Shown here: positions 5,397-6,609 of the stretch, piece by piece
Layout: every line of letters starts with the position of its first letter
Numbering within the stretch: position 1 is the stretch's first letter
Source: an uncultured Porphyromonadaceae bacterium
GTDB taxonomy: Bacteria; Bacteroidota; Bacteroidia; Bacteroidales; Muribaculaceae
Assembly (NCBI GenBank): GCA_938027385.1
Contig: CALJBF010000225.1
Location: 1 to 6,609 of the forward strand
Direction: 5' to 3'
Length of the DNA stretch: 6,609 nucleotides
The notes under the pieces: generated by a model
What the model was told of the DNA's origin: nothing
Database searches by the model: none
What the model saw: only the letters and a program-made list of their open reading frames with translations
Program-made: the position numbers and the translations under genes

Positions 5397-6609
5397 TCAG
5401 AGTTTTGATACACGGCCGGTGAACAACACGATGCCCGACGAGCACTCGCGTATCACGAAGGCAAACGGTCTGTCGAACACGAACTCCTCGGTTTCCACCG
5501 GGCCGGGCGACGTGACATCCATACCGATATTGGTGACGGCTGCGGCTTCGGTTCCCTCTTCATCAACCTTGATCAGGGTGCGTTGCAGGGCGCTCCCGAT
5601 GCAGAGAGCCTTGTCTGATATTCCGCTGAAATCGGCATGCCGCGAAAGAGCGGCATGTATGCCGAGAGCCTCAAGCGTACCCATAAGGTCATGGCCGCTC
5701 TCGATCTCGAATTTCGGCAGTGAGATTTTCGCATTGCAGCTCCAGCTTGTGGTCAGGTTCTCGGCGAACGAGTTGCCGTTGAGTCCGGTCATGTAGCTTT
5801 CCAGGGCGTCGGCGTTTTCAGCGTCAGGCAAAATGAGCACCATCTCGAACGAGTGTGACTTACCGTAGGGGAGATGCAGCCAGGTGGCGCCGGCATCGTC
5901 GTGAGCCACCGTGCAGGCCATGTTTGTGACATGCATCATATCAACGGGGCGCGTACTCCCGTCGGCACTGTGGAAAGTCTCGCGGTTCGTGAGCTTTTTG
6001 TTGAAAGGTTCGGCCCATGAACCTTTGAAATACAGGGCGTTAATGAGTGCCATGGATGTGCCCTCTTTCGGCGGCTCGTTCAGCAGGGTCGGGATAAGGC
6101 CGTTGGTTTTGTCTGACGCCCAGCGGTTGATGGCATCCTTTGCGGCTGACGAGCAGAGGTCGGTGTTGAACATCTCGGCATTATAGACTGTGGCGTTCGC
6201 CTCAAGGAACGACGGCTTTACGTTGAGGGTCTTGTCGAACCAGATTGAGTTGGCGATTGAGAGTTTCGTGGCGCGGTCAACCCCCGGGAGCTCTGTGAGG
6301 AAACGGCTGTTGAGCCGGTTTACAGCCTCGATATCGGCATTGCCGAAACCAAGTGCATTCAATATCTCGGCGCGTGTATCCCCCTCGGCGCCGGTTGCCA
6401 CCATCGACAGGGCCATCGAGAGGCTCAGCGGCGACACCATGAAGTTCCTGTTCTCCTCTTTGTCGGCGGTGGCATTGTACATGTCGAGGCTGAACGAGTT
6501 TGTCGTCGTGGCGATAGCCACTTCATCGGGAGTCATGTCTATGACTTTAGTTTCCTCGCCCTTGGGCCCCGGCTCATTCGAACTGCACGCGGTGGAAAGC
6601 AATTCAACC
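5397..6609 (-). CDS. Serpin-family protease inhibitor, probable lipoprotein (5' end outside window)
   Basis: This is a nearly complete serpin, a suicide inhibitor that traps a serine or cysteine protease after cleavage of its reactive loop. Numbering from the TTG codon at 6602, visible serpin signatures are FMVSPLSLSMALSMVATGAEG (54-73, in part), WASDKTNGLIPTLL (161-174), NALYFKGSW (188-196), DFSGIS (324-329), the hinge EEGTEAAAVT (348-357), and DRPFAFVI (377-384) with VLFTGRV (392-398) near the end. The alanine-rich hinge with Thr at P14 is that of inhibitory serpins. The frame stays open to the edge (Val-Glu before the TTG), so the true start and most of the signal peptide lie outside. LSTAC at residues 2-6 resembles a lipobox, with Cys6 as the lipid anchor and an acidic, Ser/Gly-rich linker after it; Ser at -3 makes the box imperfect. 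It probably sits on the cell surface or in the periplasm. It is separated from the next operon by a hairpin and a promoter. Confidence 0.93.
   Translation of the reverse strand, partial: VELLSTACSSNEPGPKGEETKVIDMTPDEVAIATTTNSFSLDMYNATADKEENRNFMVSPLSLSMALSMVATGAEGDTRAEILNALGFGNADIEAVNRLNSRFLTELPGVDRATKLSIANSIWFDKTLNVKPSFLEANATVYNAEMFNTDLCSSAAKDAINRWASDKTNGLIPTLLNEPPKEGTSMALINALYFKGSWAEPFNKKLTNRETFHSADGSTRPVDMMHVTNMACTVAHDDAGATWLHLPYGKSHSFEMVLILPDAENADALESYMTGLNGNSFAENLTTSWSCNAKISLPKFEIESGHDLMGTLEALGIHAALSRHADFSGISDKALCIGSALQRTLIKVDEEGTEAAAVTNIGMDVTSPGPVETEEFVFDRPFAFVIRECSSGIVLFTGRVSKL

Noticed and set aside
5144..5413. 89-codon minus-strand frame across the serpin/sugar-operon gap
   Set aside because: It overlaps the start of the epimerase gene and the hairpin, crosses the promoter, and has no recognisable motif.
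6600..6602. TTG as the start codon of the serpin
   Set aside because: The frame continues open to the window edge, and starting here would leave only five residues before the lipobox Cys, too few for a signal peptide.

Overview
The window carries six protein-coding genes, all on the minus strand, so transcription runs from high to low coordinates. The DNA is GC-rich (about 60% by eye). It looks like a member of the Bacteroidales, possibly a GC-rich gut lineage such as Muribaculaceae or Rikenellaceae. The supporting signs are the lack of Shine-Dalgarno sequences before the starts, a TAACTTTG box of the Bacteroidetes promoter type, a secreted protein whose predicted mature form begins with Gln, and an N-terminally lipidated serpin. 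This placement is an inference and goes no finer than order.

Layout in transcription order. (1) A serpin, probably a surface lipoprotein, whose first codons lie beyond the right edge (6609 to 5397). (2) A 155-bp gap (5396-5242) with a long GC-rich hairpin that could end the serpin transcript, followed by a promoter. (3) A tightly packed run of four genes: a hydrolysing sugar-nucleotide 2-epimerase (NeuC/LegG family, 5241-4069), a CMP-nonulosonate synthetase (NeuA/LegF family, 4069-3356), a CBS-domain plus nucleotidyltransferase protein of the PtmE type (3359-2286) and the ribosome-associated GTPase Obg (2280-1090). The junctions are a 1-base overlap (TAATG), a 4-base overlap (ATGA) and a 5-base gap. 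(4) After 37 bases comes an exported TPR protein (1052-147). (5) A 146-base tail contains a 43-base G-free pyrimidine run in the transcript and a perfect 26-bp palindrome.

How the genes fit together. The three sugar genes match three steps of nonulosonic acid synthesis. A PtmE-type enzyme next to the epimerase and CMP-synthetase is the signature of the GDP-linked legionaminic acid route known from Campylobacter jejuni. The synthase (NeuB/LegI), dehydratase, aminotransferase and acetyltransferase are not in the window and must lie elsewhere if the route is complete. The most notable point is that this surface-sugar module appears to share a transcript with the essential housekeeping GTPase gene obg. 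I found no RNA genes, CRISPR arrays, insertion sequences or phage genes.
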